DNA of 64,000 nt from Amycolatopsis nigrescens CSC17Ta-90 (GTDB taxonomy: Bacteria; Actinomycetota; Actinomycetes; Mycobacteriales; Pseudonocardiaceae): contig NZ_ARVW01000001.1 in the NCBI RefSeq assembly GCF_000384315.1, forward strand, positions 7,361,001 through 7,425,000, in the 5' to 3' direction. The position numbers and the translations under genes were made by a program. This document shows positions 27,009-38,028 of the stretch, piece after piece. The notes beneath the pieces were generated by a model, which made no database searches, was not told the DNA's origin, and was given only the letters and a program-made list of their open reading frames with translations. Numbering within the stretch: position 1 is the stretch's first letter; the number at the start of each line of letters is the position of its first letter.

Positions 27009-27844
27009 CCGTCCAGCCATGGCAGGTAGTCCGGCAGGTCGTCGGGCGCCTTCATGCTGAACTCCGGCGGCCGCTTCTGCAGGAAGGACAGCACGCCTTC
27101 GACCGCGTCCCGGTTTTCGGTCAGCCCGCCGATCAGCCGCGAGTCCAGCTCGTGCACCGGGAACGGCGACGGGGCGCTGGACATCCGGTAGAGCAGCTGC
27201 CTGGTGACCGCCACCGAGACCGGAGCCGTGTTGGCGATGATCTCGCGGGCCAGCTCGTAGGCCTTGTCCAGCAGCTCTTCCGGCTGGTGCACCCGGTGCA
27301 CCAGCCCGGCCGCGAGTGCTTCCTCCGCGCCGAAGACCCGGCCGCTGATCATCCAGTCCATCGCGGTGCCCAGCCCGACCAGCTTTGGCAGGAACCAGGC
27401 GGACGCGCCCTCCGGGTAGATGCCGCGGCGGACGAAGACGAAGCCGAATTTGGCGTCGCTGGCGGCGAGCCGGAAGTCCGCGGAAAGCGTGATGGTGATG
27501 CCGCCACCGACGGCCGCTCCGCGCATCGCGGCGATCACCGGCTTGTTCATCGTGAAGATCCGCTTCGAGCACCGGCCCGCGGGCTCCTGCCACTCCGGGC
27601 CGGGTCCTTCGGTCGGGTCGAAGTCGAACCCGCCAGCGGAAAGGTCGGCGCCGACGGAGAAGTCCGTGCCGTTGGCGGTCAGCACCACGACCCGGACGTC
27701 GGTGTCCTTGTCCGCGCGGTCCATCGCGTCGCCGAGTTCGTCGGACATCCGCACGGTGTAACCGTTCCGCGCCTCCGGGCGGTTCAGGGTGACCGTCGCG
27801 ATGCGGTCGGATACCTCGTAGGTGATTTCGGCGTAGTCCGGCAC
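27005..27844 (-). CDS. Enoyl-CoA hydratase/isomerase (crotonase family)
   Basis: A 279-residue crotonase. VLTANGTDFSVGADLS forms the first oxyanion-hole strand, and AAMRGAAVGGGITITLSADFRLA supplies the second Gly-rich oxyanion motif. The usual catalytic Glu near EAVGG is replaced by Gly-Ile, while GIYPEGASAWFLPKLVG contains a Glu at the second position typical of isomerase-leaning members. It acts on acyl-CoA thioesters. GTG 27844 follows GGGAGG by five bases. It is coupled to the decarboxylase-like gene downstream. Exact reaction (hydration, isomerisation) cannot be read from sequence. Confidence 0.85.
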   Translation of the reverse strand: MPDYAEITYEVSDRIATVTLNRPEARNGYTVRMSDELGDAMDRADKDTDVRVVVLTANGTDFSVGADLSAGGFDFDPTEGPGPEWQEPAGRCSKRIFTMNKPVIAAMRGAAVGGGITITLSADFRLAASDAKFGFVFVRRGIYPEGASAWFLPKLVGLGTAMDWMISGRVFGAEEALAAGLVHRVHQPEELLDKAYELAREIIANTAPVSVAVTRQLLYRMSSAPSPFPVHELDSRLIGGLTENRDAVEGVLSFLQKRPPEFSMKAPDDLPDYLPWLDG

Positions 27845-27917
27845 GCGGCCTCCCTTGGTCGACGCTCTTGCCGACCGTATTGCACGCGGGACCTACTGGC
27901 AATGCGTCAATAAGGGC

Positions 27918-28709
27918 TCACATCGGTGGTACGAGGGTGAAGTACCGGTCGAGCACGCTTCGGTCTCCGCGAACCTCGAGCCGGTCCGCGGGAACCCGGT
28001 GCCACAGGTAGAGCAGCAGATCCGACACCGGTCCGGCCAGCTCGACATCGCAGGGACCGTCCGGGTCGAGCCGGACCTCGTCGCCCTCGAAGTGCACCGT
28101 CCAGACGCCCGTGCCGTCGGTCTGCCGGAACCGGAACCGCTCGCCCGACCCCGGCGGGGCGTGGCCGCAGATCCGTCGCCACGGCGCCATCACCTCGAAG
28201 TTCTGGTCGACGGCGTCCGCCGCGAGCGCGGTGTCGATCGGCTGAGCCCGGCCGAACGCGTCCTCCGCGTCCCAGCGGTGCGTAGCCGCTTCGATGGTTT
28301 GCATCCGCAGCCAGAACCCGATGCTCTGCTCGGCCGACCAGGTCCACACCCGGTCGTCGAGCGCGCGGGTGGCGAACAGCGACGCCAGTGTGGCGGCGCC
28401 CTCGGCGTACCAGTCGACCAGGTTCGCCGGCATCGGGCCGCGGTTCGGCTCGGTCTCCGGCATCGGCCAGCCCTCGGTGTCCGGCGGCAGTTCCCACATG
28501 GTCACGTCCGTGATGTCCGGTGGCTCGGTGAGGTTCCGCCGGAGGACACGGGTGACGTACCTGTGCACCCGGCCGAGGTGGGCCGCCAGGTCGGGCACCG
28601 ACCAGCCGGGGCAGGACGTCACCAGCCGTGCTTCGCCGGGGCCGTCCGGCAGGCGGACGGCGGCTTCGAAGTCCGTGACCTCGCGCCGGAAATGAGGAAG
28701 GAAGTCCAT
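27918..28709 (-). CDS. Maleylpyruvate-isomerase-type mycothiol-dependent protein
   Basis: A 263-residue MDMPI/DinB-like protein. The N-terminal four-helix bundle has TSCPGWSVPDLAAHLGRVHRYV, where the His is a usual metal ligand, and further His in TIEAATHRWDAE. A C-terminal mixed domain (about 165-263) follows, as in mycothiol maleylpyruvate isomerase. Proteins of this type use mycothiol for isomerase or S-transfer chemistry. ATG 28709 follows AAGG. It is divergent from a TIGR03084 gene of the same superfamily across a 110-base region holding a TetR-like palindrome. Confidence 0.8.
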   Translation of the reverse strand: MDFLPHFRREVTDFEAAVRLPDGPGEARLVTSCPGWSVPDLAAHLGRVHRYVTRVLRRNLTEPPDITDVTMWELPPDTEGWPMPETEPNRGPMPANLVDWYAEGAATLASLFATRALDDRVWTWSAEQSIGFWLRMQTIEAATHRWDAEDAFGRAQPIDTALAADAVDQNFEVMAPWRRICGHAPPGSGERFRFRQTDGTGVWTVHFEGDEVRLDPDGPCDVELAGPVSDLLLYLWHRVPADRLEVRGDRSVLDRYFTLVPPM

Positions 28710-28749
28710 GGAGTTACCTTGCCAGTCCTGGCAGACCGCGGATAAAAAC

Positions 28750-28767
28750 AATCATGCATGCTTGATT
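28750..28767. promoter_or_regulatory. TetR-like palindromic operator
   Basis: AATCATGCATGCTTGATT is an 18-bp palindrome with one mismatched pair. It lies between the divergent MDMPI-type and TIGR03084 genes. The TetR gene ending the operon downstream (38025) is the obvious candidate to bind it. Confidence 0.55.
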
Positions 28768-28818
28768 TTTGCCGGAGGCGGTGCCAGTCTCGGGACACGG
28801 CAAGAGGAGGCGAACAGG

Positions 28819-29606
28819 TTGGCTGATCTCGGCCCGATCCTGCGTGATCTCGCGGACGAGTCACAGGAAATCGAGGATGTGGTGGCGGCGCTGCCGGAGG
28901 CGGGCTGGGCCACCCCGACGCCCGCGGCGGGCTGGACGATCGCGCACCAGGTGGCGCATTTGGCGTGGACCGACGCCAAGTCGCTGGTCGCGGCCCGCAC
29001 CCCGGACGAGTTCCCGGCACAGGTCGAGGAGGCGTTGCGGGCCGGCGCGGACTTCGTCGACCTCGGTGCCGCGGAGGGCGCGGCGAAACCGCCCGCGGAA
29101 CTGCTCGGCGAGTGGCGTCGTGGCCGGGCGGAGCTGGCGGCCGCGCTGGCCGCGGTGCCGGACGGGCAGAAGCTGCCGTGGTACGGCCCGCCGATGAGCG
29201 CGGCTTCGATGGCCACCGCCAGGATGATGGAGACCTGGGCGCACGGCCAGGACATCTTCGACGCGCTGGGCCTGACGCGCGTGCCGGGAGCGCGGCTCTG
29301 GCACATCACCAGGTTCGGCGTGCGGACCAGGGACTTCGCCTTCAAGCTGCATTCGCTCGCGCCACCGGCCGAAGAGTTTCGGGTGGAGCTGACCGCGCCG
29401 GACGGGGACGGTTGGGCGTGGGGGCCGCCGGAGGCCGAGCAGCGGGTCGCCGGCAGCGCGGTGGACTTCTGCCTGGTGGTCACCCAGCGGCGTCATCCGG
29501 ACGATACCGACCTGGTCGCCACCGGCGAGCAGGCGGCGGAATGGCTCGGCATCGCGCAGGCGTTCGCCGGCCCGCCTGGCAACGGCAGGAAGGCGGGCCA
29601 GTTCCG

Positions 29607-29610
<4 letters not shown>
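28819..29610 (+). CDS. TIGR03084-family DinB-like metal-binding protein
   Basis: A 263-residue protein opening the catabolic operon. It is a DinB/MDMPI-type helical bundle with PAAGWTIAHQVAHLAWTDA near residue 33, the first His pair of the metal site, and METWAHGQDIFDAL near 137, the third His. TTG 28819 is chosen because AAGAGGAGG lies eight bases upstream and ADLGPILRDL is the expected N-terminus. The stop overlaps the ATG of atuA (ATGA). Function is uncharacterised; the overlap argues for a role in the same acyl-CoA pathway. Confidence 0.82.
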
Positions 29611-31294
<1,684 letters not shown>

Positions 31295-31298
<4 letters not shown>

Positions 31299-32443
31299 CC
31301 GACCCCTTCGCCAGCCCGGAAAGGGTGGCCCTGCGCAAGACGGTGCGCAGGTTCGTGGAGACCGAGGTGCTGCCGAACCTGGCCGAGTGGGAGCGGGCCG
31401 GTGAGCTGCCCCGCGACCTGCATCGCAAGGCCGGGGAGATCGGCCTGCTCGGGGTGGCCTTCCCGGAGTCCGTCGGTGGTGGCGGCGGCGACTACCTCGA
31501 CGCGCTCACGGTGACCGAGGAGATCCACTACGCCGGCGGTTCCGGCGGGCTGATCGCCTCGCTGTTCACCTGCGGGATCGCCGTGCCGCACATCGCGATG
31601 GCCGGTGATGAGCGGCAGATCGAAAGCTGGGTGCGTCCCACGCTGGCCGGGGAGAAGATCGGCTCGCTCGCGGTGACCGAACCGGACGGCGGCTCCGACG
31701 TCGCGTCGGTCCGGACCACCGCCCGCCGTGACGGCGACCATTACGTGCTCAACGGCGCGAAGACCTTCATCACCTCCGGTGTCCGCGCGGACTTCGTGAC
31801 CACCGTGGTGCGCACCGGCGAGCCCGGCGCGCACGGGCTGTCGCTGATCGTGGTGGAGCGCGACACCCCCGGCTTCACCGTGACCCGCCGGCTGGAGAAG
31901 ATGGGCTGGCACTGCTCGGACACCGCCGAGCTGTCCTATGTGGATGCACGGGTGCCGGCGGCCAACCTGATCGGGGCGGAGAACAGCGGGTTCGCCCAGG
32001 TCGCCACCCATTTCGTCACCGAGCGGCTCTCGCTCGCGGTGCAGGGCTACGCCACCGCGCAGCGCGCGCTCGACCTCACCCTGGACTGGTGCCGGCTGCG
32101 GGAGACCTTTGACCGCCCGCTGATCTCGCGCCAGCTCGTGCAGCACAAGCTGGTGGAGATGGCGCGGCGGATCGACGTCGCGCGGACCTACACCCGCCAG
32201 GTCGCGCTGCGGCACGTCGCTGGGGAGGAGGTCATCGCCGAAGCCTGCTTCGCGAAGAACACCGGCGTGGAGACCGGTGAATGGGTGGTCAACGAGGCGG
32301 TGCAGTTGCACGGCGGGCTCGGCTACATGCGGGAGTCCGAAGTGGAGCGGCATTACCGCGACGTCCGCATCCTCGGCATCGGCGGTGGCGCCAACGAGAT
32401 CCTCGCCGGACTGGCCGCGAAACGATTGGGTTACACGGCATGA
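31295..32443 (+). CDS. Acyl-CoA dehydrogenase (AtuD-like)
   Basis: A 382-residue flavin acyl-CoA dehydrogenase oxidising acyl-CoA to the trans-2-enoyl ester. LAVTEPDGGSDVASV and NGAKTFITSGVRADF are the FAD and substrate-binding signatures, and QLHGGLGYMRESEVERHYRDVRILGIGGGANEI contains the C-terminal FAD-contact region. GTG 31295 overlaps the atuA stop; the carboxylase gene begins at its own stop (ATGA). In the terpene pathway AtuD would oxidise citronellyl-CoA; an isovaleryl-CoA role is the alternative. It passes electrons to ETF. Confidence 0.88.
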
Positions 32444-34038
32444 CGATCATCAGGTCCACAGTGGACTCAGGGGCGGGCGAGTTCGCCGCCAACCGCGACG
32501 CGATGCTGGAGAAGCTCGCCGAGCTGGAGGCCGAGCACGCCAAGGCCATCGAGGGCGGCGGCGAGAAGTACGTGGAGCGGCACCGCAAACGCGGCAAGCT
32601 GCTGGCCAGGGAGCGCATCGAGCTGCTGCTGGACGAGGACTCGCCGTTCCTGGAGCTGTCCCCGCTGGCGGCGTGGGGCACGAACTACAAGGTCGGCGCC
32701 AGCGTGGTCACCGGGATCGGCGTGGTCGAAGGCGTGGAGTGCATGGTCACCGCCAACGACCCCACGGTCAAGGGCGGCTCCAGCAACCCGTCCAGCCTGA
32801 AGAAGGGCCTGCGCGCGGCCGAGATCGCGGCGGAGAACCGGCTGCCGACCATCAACCTGGTCGAGTCCGGCGGCGCCGACCTGCCGACCCAGAAGGAGAT
32901 CTTCATCCCGGGCGGGAAGACCTTCCGGAACCTCACCCGGTCCTCGGCGGCCGGGGTGCCCACGGTGGCGCTGGTGTTCGGCAACTCCACCGCCGGTGGC
33001 GCGTACCTGCCCGGCATGTCGGACTACGTGGTGATGGTGAAGGAACGCGCCAAGGTGTTCCTCGGCGGCCCGCCGCTGGTGAAGATGGCCACCGGTGAGG
33101 AGTCTGACGACGAGTCGCTCGGCGGCGCGGAGATGCACGCCAGGACCTCCGGCCTCGCCGACTACCTCGCCGCCGACGAGCAGGACGCGATCCGGCTCGG
33201 TCGGGGCATCATCCGGCGGCTCAACTGGCGCAAGCGGGGGCCGTCGCCGTCGCCAGGGTTCGAGGAGCCGAAGTACGACGCCGAAGACCTGCTCGGCATC
33301 GTGCCCTCGGACCTCAAGGTGCCGTTCGACCCGCGCGAGGTGGTGGCCAGGGTGGTGGACGGCTCGGAGTTCGACGAGTTCAAGCCGCTATACGGGACCA
33401 GCCTGGTCACCGGCTGGGCCACCGTGCACGGCTATCCGGTCGGCATCCTGGCCAACGCGCAGGGTGTGCTGTTCAGCGAGGAAGCGCAGAAGGCCACCCA
33501 GTTCATCCAGCTGGCCAACCAGACCGACACCCCGCTGCTGTTCCTGCACAACACCACCGGCTACATGGTCGGCAAGGAGTACGAGCAGGGCGGCATCATC
33601 AAGCACGGCGCGATGATGATCAACGCGGTGTCCAACTCGAAGGTGCCGCACATCTCGGTGCTGATGGGCGCGTCCTACGGCGCCGGGCATTACGGCATGT
33701 GCGGCCGGGCCTACGACCCGCGCTTCCTGTTCGCCTGGCCCAGCGCCAAGTCCGCGGTGATGGGTCCGGCCCAGCTGGCCGGGGTGCTCTCCATCGTGGC
33801 GAGGCAGGCGGCGGCGAGCCGCGGTCAGGAGTACAGCGAGGAGAACGACGCGGCCATGCGGGCGATGGTGGAGGGGCAGATCGAGGCGGAGTCGCTGCCG
33901 ATGTTCCTCTCCGGAATGCTCTACGACGACGGGATCATCGACCCGAGGGATACCAGGACGGTGCTCGGGATGAGCCTGTCCGCGATCCACAATGGACCAG
34001 TGCAGGGCGCCGACGGCTTCGGCGTCTTCCGGATGTAG
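32440..34038 (+). CDS. Acyl-CoA carboxylase carboxyltransferase (beta) subunit
   Basis: A 532-residue biotin-dependent carboxyltransferase of the methylcrotonyl/geranyl-CoA type. Motifs: NLVESGGADLPTQKEIF and GNSTAGGAYLPGMSD of the N-half, and FLHNTTGYMVGKEYEQGGIIKHGAMM and MGASYGAGHYGMCGRAYDPRF of the C-half, which form the acyl-CoA and carboxybiotin oxyanion holes. ATG 32440 overlaps the previous stop. It pairs with the biotin carboxylase 11 bases downstream. AtuC/GCC versus LiuB/MCC cannot be decided by eye, because the Phe/Gly pocket swap that separates them needs an alignment. Confidence 0.92.
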   Translation: MTIIRSTVDSGAGEFAANRDAMLEKLAELEAEHAKAIEGGGEKYVERHRKRGKLLARERIELLLDEDSPFLELSPLAAWGTNYKVGASVVTGIGVVEGVECMVTANDPTVKGGSSNPSSLKKGLRAAEIAAENRLPTINLVESGGADLPTQKEIFIPGGKTFRNLTRSSAAGVPTVALVFGNSTAGGAYLPGMSDYVVMVKERAKVFLGGPPLVKMATGEESDDESLGGAEMHARTSGLADYLAADEQDAIRLGRGIIRRLNWRKRGPSPSPGFEEPKYDAEDLLGIVPSDLKVPFDPREVVARVVDGSEFDEFKPLYGTSLVTGWATVHGYPVGILANAQGVLFSEEAQKATQFIQLANQTDTPLLFLHNTTGYMVGKEYEQGGIIKHGAMMINAVSNSKVPHISVLMGASYGAGHYGMCGRAYDPRFLFAWPSAKSAVMGPAQLAGVLSIVARQAAASRGQEYSEENDAAMRAMVEGQIEAESLPMFLSGMLYDDGIIDPRDTRTVLGMSLSAIHNGPVQGADGFGVFRM

Positions 34039-34049
34039 GGGCGCGCCAA

Positions 34050-36020
34050 GTGATCAGGAATCTGCTCGTCGCCAACCGCGGCGAGATCACCCGCAGGGTG
34101 TTCCGGACCTGTGCCGAGCTCGGCATCGGCCGGGTCGCCGTGTTCTCCGACGCGGATGCGGACTCACCGCACGTGGCGGAGTCCGATGCCGCGGTGCGGC
34201 TGCCGGGCAACGCGCCGTCCGAGACCTACCTCCGGACCGAGCTGCTGATCGAGGCCGCGGCCGCGACCGGCGCGGACGCCGTGCACCCCGGTTACGGCTT
34301 CCTCTCGGAGAACGCGGCCTTCGCTCGTGCGGTCACCGACGCCGGGCTGACCTGGGTCGGCCCGCCGCCGTCCGCGATCGAGACGATGGGCTCGAAGGTC
34401 GAGTCGAAACGGCTGATGGATCGCGCCGGGGTGCCGGTGCTGGCCGAGCTGGACCCGGAGCAGGTGACCGAGGCCGATCTTCCGCTGCTGGTCAAGGCTT
34501 CCGCCGGGGGCGGTGGCCGGGGCATGCGCGTCGTGCGCGAGCTGGGCGAGCTGGCCGACGCGGTGGCCGGTGCCGCCGCCGAAGCCGGGTCCGCGTTCGG
34601 CGACGCCACCGTGTTCTGCGAGCGTTATCTCCCCACCGGCCGGCATATCGAGGTGCAGGTGCTGGCCGACGGCCACGGCACGGTGTGGGCGCTTGGCGAG
34701 CGGGAGTGCTCGATCCAGCGGCGGCACCAGAAGGTGGTCGAGGAGGCGCCGTCGCCGTTCGTGGACGAGGCCATGCGGGAGGAGCTGTTCGACGCGGCCC
34801 GCAAGGCGGCCAAGGCGATCGAGTACGTCGGTGCCGGCACGGTGGAGTTCCTCGCCGCTGAGGACGGCCGGTTCTACTTCCTGGAGATGAACACCCGGCT
34901 GCAGGTGGAGCATCCGGTGACCGAGTGCGTCACCGGTCTCGACCTCGTCGCGCTCCAGCTGCGCGTAGCCGAGGGAGCCCGGCTGCCGCTGGAGCCTCCA
35001 CAGTGGACAGGTCATGCGATTGAAGTCCGGCTGTACGCGGAGGATCCGGCCGCCGGGTGGCAGCCGCAGAGCGGCACCCTGCACCGCTTCGAGCTGCCCG
35101 GCGTGGATGCTGAGTTCGCCATCCCAACAGGGGCCGGCCTGCGGCTGGACTCCGGGGTGGTGGACGGTTCGGTGATCGGCGTGCACTACGACCCGATGCT
35201 GGCCAAGGTGATCGCGGTGGCGCCGGACCGGGCCGAGGCGGCGAGGCGGCTGGCCACGGCGCTGGCCGGGGCGAAGATCCACGGCGTGGTCACCAACCGG
35301 GACCTGCTGGTGAACGTGCTGCGGCACCGGGCCTTCCTCGCCGGGGAGACCGATACCGCGTTCTTCGACCGGCACGGCCTGGACGAGCTGTCACGCCCGC
35401 TGGCGAGCGAGGAGTCGGTGCGGCGGTCCGCGCTGGCCGCGGCGCTGGCGGCCGCGGCCGGGAACCGGGAGCGAGCAGGTGTGCTGGGCGGGCTGCCCAG
35501 TGGCTGGCGAAACCTGCCTGCGGCCCCGCAGCGCAAGCACTACACCGCTGGTGACGCCGAGTACGAGGTGACCTACCGGCTCGGCCGGTCCGGGCTGATC
35601 GCGGACGGTCACCCGGACGTCGAGCTGGTCGAGTCCGGCCCGGAGCGCGTCGTGCTGGACATCGCGGGGGTGCGGCGGCATTTCGACGTCGCCGCGTACG
35701 ACGGCGTGGTGTGCGTGGACTCGGCGCTCGGCCCGGTCACCTTCACCGCGTCGCCGCGGTTCGCCGACCCCGACGCGGCGCTGGCGGCGGGTTCGCTGCT
35801 GGCGCCGATGCCGGGCACCGTGCTGCGGGTCGCGGCTTCGGTGGGCGACCGGGTGACGGCCGGTGCGCCGTTGCTGTGGCTGGAGGCGATGAAGATGGAG
35901 CACCGGATCTCCGCGCCGGCGGACGGGGTGCTCACCGAGCTGCCGGTGGCCGTCGGGCAGCAGGTGGAGCTCGGCGCGGTGCTCGCGGTGGTCCAGGACG
36001 AAGGAGAGCAGCAGTCATGA
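34050..36020 (+). CDS. Acyl-CoA carboxylase biotin carboxylase/biotin carrier (alpha) subunit
   Basis: A 656-residue alpha subunit: biotin carboxylase domain (about 1-445; IRNLLVANRGEI, KASAGGGGRGMR ATP-loop, EMNTRLQVEHPVTE), a linker (450-580) and a biotinyl domain with LWLEAMKMEHRIS near residue 617, the Lys being biotinylated. It carboxylates biotin with ATP and bicarbonate for the beta subunit. GTG 34050 follows an AGGGG site. The next gene's ATG overlaps its stop. Together the pair makes a geranyl-, methylcrotonyl- or related acyl-CoA carboxylase. Confidence 0.92.
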   Translation: MIRNLLVANRGEITRRVFRTCAELGIGRVAVFSDADADSPHVAESDAAVRLPGNAPSETYLRTELLIEAAAATGADAVHPGYGFLSENAAFARAVTDAGLTWVGPPPSAIETMGSKVESKRLMDRAGVPVLAELDPEQVTEADLPLLVKASAGGGGRGMRVVRELGELADAVAGAAAEAGSAFGDATVFCERYLPTGRHIEVQVLADGHGTVWALGERECSIQRRHQKVVEEAPSPFVDEAMREELFDAARKAAKAIEYVGAGTVEFLAAEDGRFYFLEMNTRLQVEHPVTECVTGLDLVALQLRVAEGARLPLEPPQWTGHAIEVRLYAEDPAAGWQPQSGTLHRFELPGVDAEFAIPTGAGLRLDSGVVDGSVIGVHYDPMLAKVIAVAPDRAEAARRLATALAGAKIHGVVTNRDLLVNVLRHRAFLAGETDTAFFDRHGLDELSRPLASEESVRRSALAAALAAAAGNRERAGVLGGLPSGWRNLPAAPQRKHYTAGDAEYEVTYRLGRSGLIADGHPDVELVESGPERVVLDIAGVRRHFDVAAYDGVVCVDSALGPVTFTASPRFADPDAALAAGSLLAPMPGTVLRVAASVGDRVTAGAPLLWLEAMKMEHRISAPADGVLTELPVAVGQQVELGAVLAVVQDEGEQQS

Positions 36021-37183
36021 CGATGAACTTCACCGAGTCGGAAGAGCGCATCGCGCTGCGGAAGGCGGCCGGCGACCTCGGTCGGAGCTACGGGCATCAG
36101 TACTACCTGGAGCGGGCCCGCTCGGGCGGGCACACCACCGAGCTGTGGGACGAGGCCGGGCGGCTCGGCTATCTCGGCGTCGCGGTGCCGGAGGAGTACG
36201 GCGGTGGCGGCGCCGGCATCGGTGACCTGGCCGCGGTCTGCGAGGAGTTCTGCGCGGCCGGCACGCCGATGCTGCTGATGGTGGTCTCTCCGGCGATCTG
36301 CGCCACCGTGATCGCCAGGTTCGGCACCGACGAGCAGAAGAAGAACTGGCTGCCCCGGTTCGCCACCGGCGAGGTGCGGATGTCCTTCGCCATCACCGAA
36401 CCGGACGCCGGCTCGAACTCGCACAAGATCACCACCACCGCCCGCCGGGACGCGGGCGGCTGGATCCTCAGCGGCCGCAAGGTGTTCATCTCCGGGGTGG
36501 ACGAGGCCGACGCGGTGCTGGTCGTGGGCCGCACTGAGGACGCTAAGACGGGCAACCTCAAGCCGGCCCTGTTCATCGTGCCCACCGACACCCCCGGCTT
36601 CGAGTACAAGAAGATCGAGATGGACCTGGTCTCCGCGGACAGCCAGTTCGGGCTGTTCCTGGACGACGTGAAGCTGCCCGCCGAGGCGCTGGTGGGTTCG
36701 GAGGACGCGGCGATCGCGCAGCTGTTCGCCGGGCTCAACCCGGAACGCATCATGGGCGCCTCCTTCTCGCTCGGGGTGGCCAGGTACGCGCTGGACAAGG
36801 GCGTGGCCTACGCCAAGGACCGCAGCGTGTGGAAGGGCGCGGCGATCGGCTCGCACCAAGGCCTGGCGCACCCGCTGGCGCAGGTGAAGATCGAGACCGA
36901 GCTGGCGAAGCTGATGACCCAGAAGGCCGCCGCGCTGTACGACTCCGGGGACGACTTCGGTGCGGGCGAGGCGGCGAACATGGCCAAGTACGCCGCCGCC
37001 GAAGCGGCCATCCACGCGGTGGACCAGTCGGTGCAGGTGCACGGCGGCAACGGTCTTGCGTCCGAATACGGCCTCGGCACCCTGCTGGCCGCGGTCCGGG
37101 TCGGCCGGATCGCGCCGGTGAGCCGGGAGATGGTGTTGAACTTCGTCGCCCAGCACAGCCTCGGGCTGCCCAAGTCGTACTAG
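36017..37183 (+). CDS. Acyl-CoA dehydrogenase
   Basis: A 388-residue acyl-CoA dehydrogenase, distinct from the one upstream. FAITEPDAGSNSHKI and SGRKVFISGVDEADAVLVV are flavin-site motifs; QVHGGNGLASEYGLGTLLAAVRVGRIAPVSREMVLNFVAQHSLG is the C-terminal region. ATG 36017 overlaps the preceding stop; AAGGAG at 36001-36006 favours it or ATG 36023. Having two dehydrogenases fits a route with an oxidation before and after carboxylation, as in citronellol degradation, but may instead mean different chain lengths. Confidence 0.88.
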   Translation: MTMNFTESEERIALRKAAGDLGRSYGHQYYLERARSGGHTTELWDEAGRLGYLGVAVPEEYGGGGAGIGDLAAVCEEFCAAGTPMLLMVVSPAICATVIARFGTDEQKKNWLPRFATGEVRMSFAITEPDAGSNSHKITTTARRDAGGWILSGRKVFISGVDEADAVLVVGRTEDAKTGNLKPALFIVPTDTPGFEYKKIEMDLVSADSQFGLFLDDVKLPAEALVGSEDAAIAQLFAGLNPERIMGASFSLGVARYALDKGVAYAKDRSVWKGAAIGSHQGLAHPLAQVKIETELAKLMTQKAAALYDSGDDFGAGEAANMAKYAAAEAAIHAVDQSVQVHGGNGLASEYGLGTLLAAVRVGRIAPVSREMVLNFVAQHSLGLPKSY

Positions 37184-37194
37184 GAGGGGAAAGC

Positions 37195-38028
37195 ATGAGC
37201 ACTTTGGCGGGGAAGACGCTGATCATGTCCGGTGGCAGCCGGGGGATCGGTGAGGCGATCGCGATCCGGGCCGCGAAGGACGGTGCCAACGTCGCGATGA
37301 TCGCCAAGACCACCGAACCGCATCCCGCGCTGCCGGGCACCATCTACACCGCAGCCAAGGCGGTGGAGCAGGCCGGCGGCCAGGCGCTGCCGCTGGTCGG
37401 CGACATTCGCGACGACGAGGCCGTGGCCGCGGCGGTGGCCAAGGCCGCCGAGCAGTTCGGCGGGATCGACATCGTGCTGAACAACGCCAGTGCGATCGAT
37501 CTGACGCCGACCGAGTCGGTGAGCATGAAGCGCTACGACCTGATGCAGGACATCAACGCGCGCGGTTCGTTCCTGCTGTCGAAGCTGGCCATCCCGCACC
37601 TGCGCCAGGCGGCCAACGCGCACATCCTCACCCTGTCGCCGCCGATCAGCCTCGACGAGAAGTGGTTCACCGCCGGGCACCTCGCGTACAGCATCGCGAA
37701 GTACTCGATGAGCCTGGTGACCGTCGGGCTGGCCGCCGAGCTGAAGAAGGACGGGATCGCGGCGAACTCGCTGTGGCCGCGCACCACCATCGACACCGCG
37801 GCGATCCGCAACGTGGTCGGCGCGGCGCTGGCGGACCGCTCGCGGACACCGGAGATCATGGCCGACGCGGCGCACGCGATCCTGGTCCGGCCGAGCGCGG
37901 AGTCCACCGGGAACTTCTACATCGACGACGAGGTGCTGGCCGAAGAGGGCGTCACCGATTTCGCGAAATACCGGCTGTGCGAGCGCGAGGAGGATTTGCA
38001 GCTGGACTTCTGGGTGGAGCCGTCCTGA
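37195..38028 (+). CDS. SDR oxidoreductase (HSDL2-like)
   Basis: A 277-residue short-chain dehydrogenase. SGGSRGIGEAIAIRAAKDGANVAM is the nucleotide-binding loop, NNASAIDLTPTESVSMKRYDLMQDINARG the central strand, and AYSIAKYSM the catalytic YxxxK. The usual Ser three strands earlier is in LTLSPPISLDEKWF. The PPISLDEKWF loop and the C-terminal TxNFYIDDEVL resemble the HSDL2/AtuG-like branch active on bulky or peroxisomal-type acyl substrates. ATG 37195 has GGAGGGGA just upstream. It ends by overlapping the likely start of the TetR gene. Confidence 0.87.
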   Translation: MSTLAGKTLIMSGGSRGIGEAIAIRAAKDGANVAMIAKTTEPHPALPGTIYTAAKAVEQAGGQALPLVGDIRDDEAVAAAVAKAAEQFGGIDIVLNNASAIDLTPTESVSMKRYDLMQDINARGSFLLSKLAIPHLRQAANAHILTLSPPISLDEKWFTAGHLAYSIAKYSMSLVTVGLAAELKKDGIAANSLWPRTTIDTAAIRNVVGAALADRSRTPEIMADAAHAILVRPSAESTGNFYIDDEVLAEEGVTDFAKYRLCEREEDLQLDFWVEPS

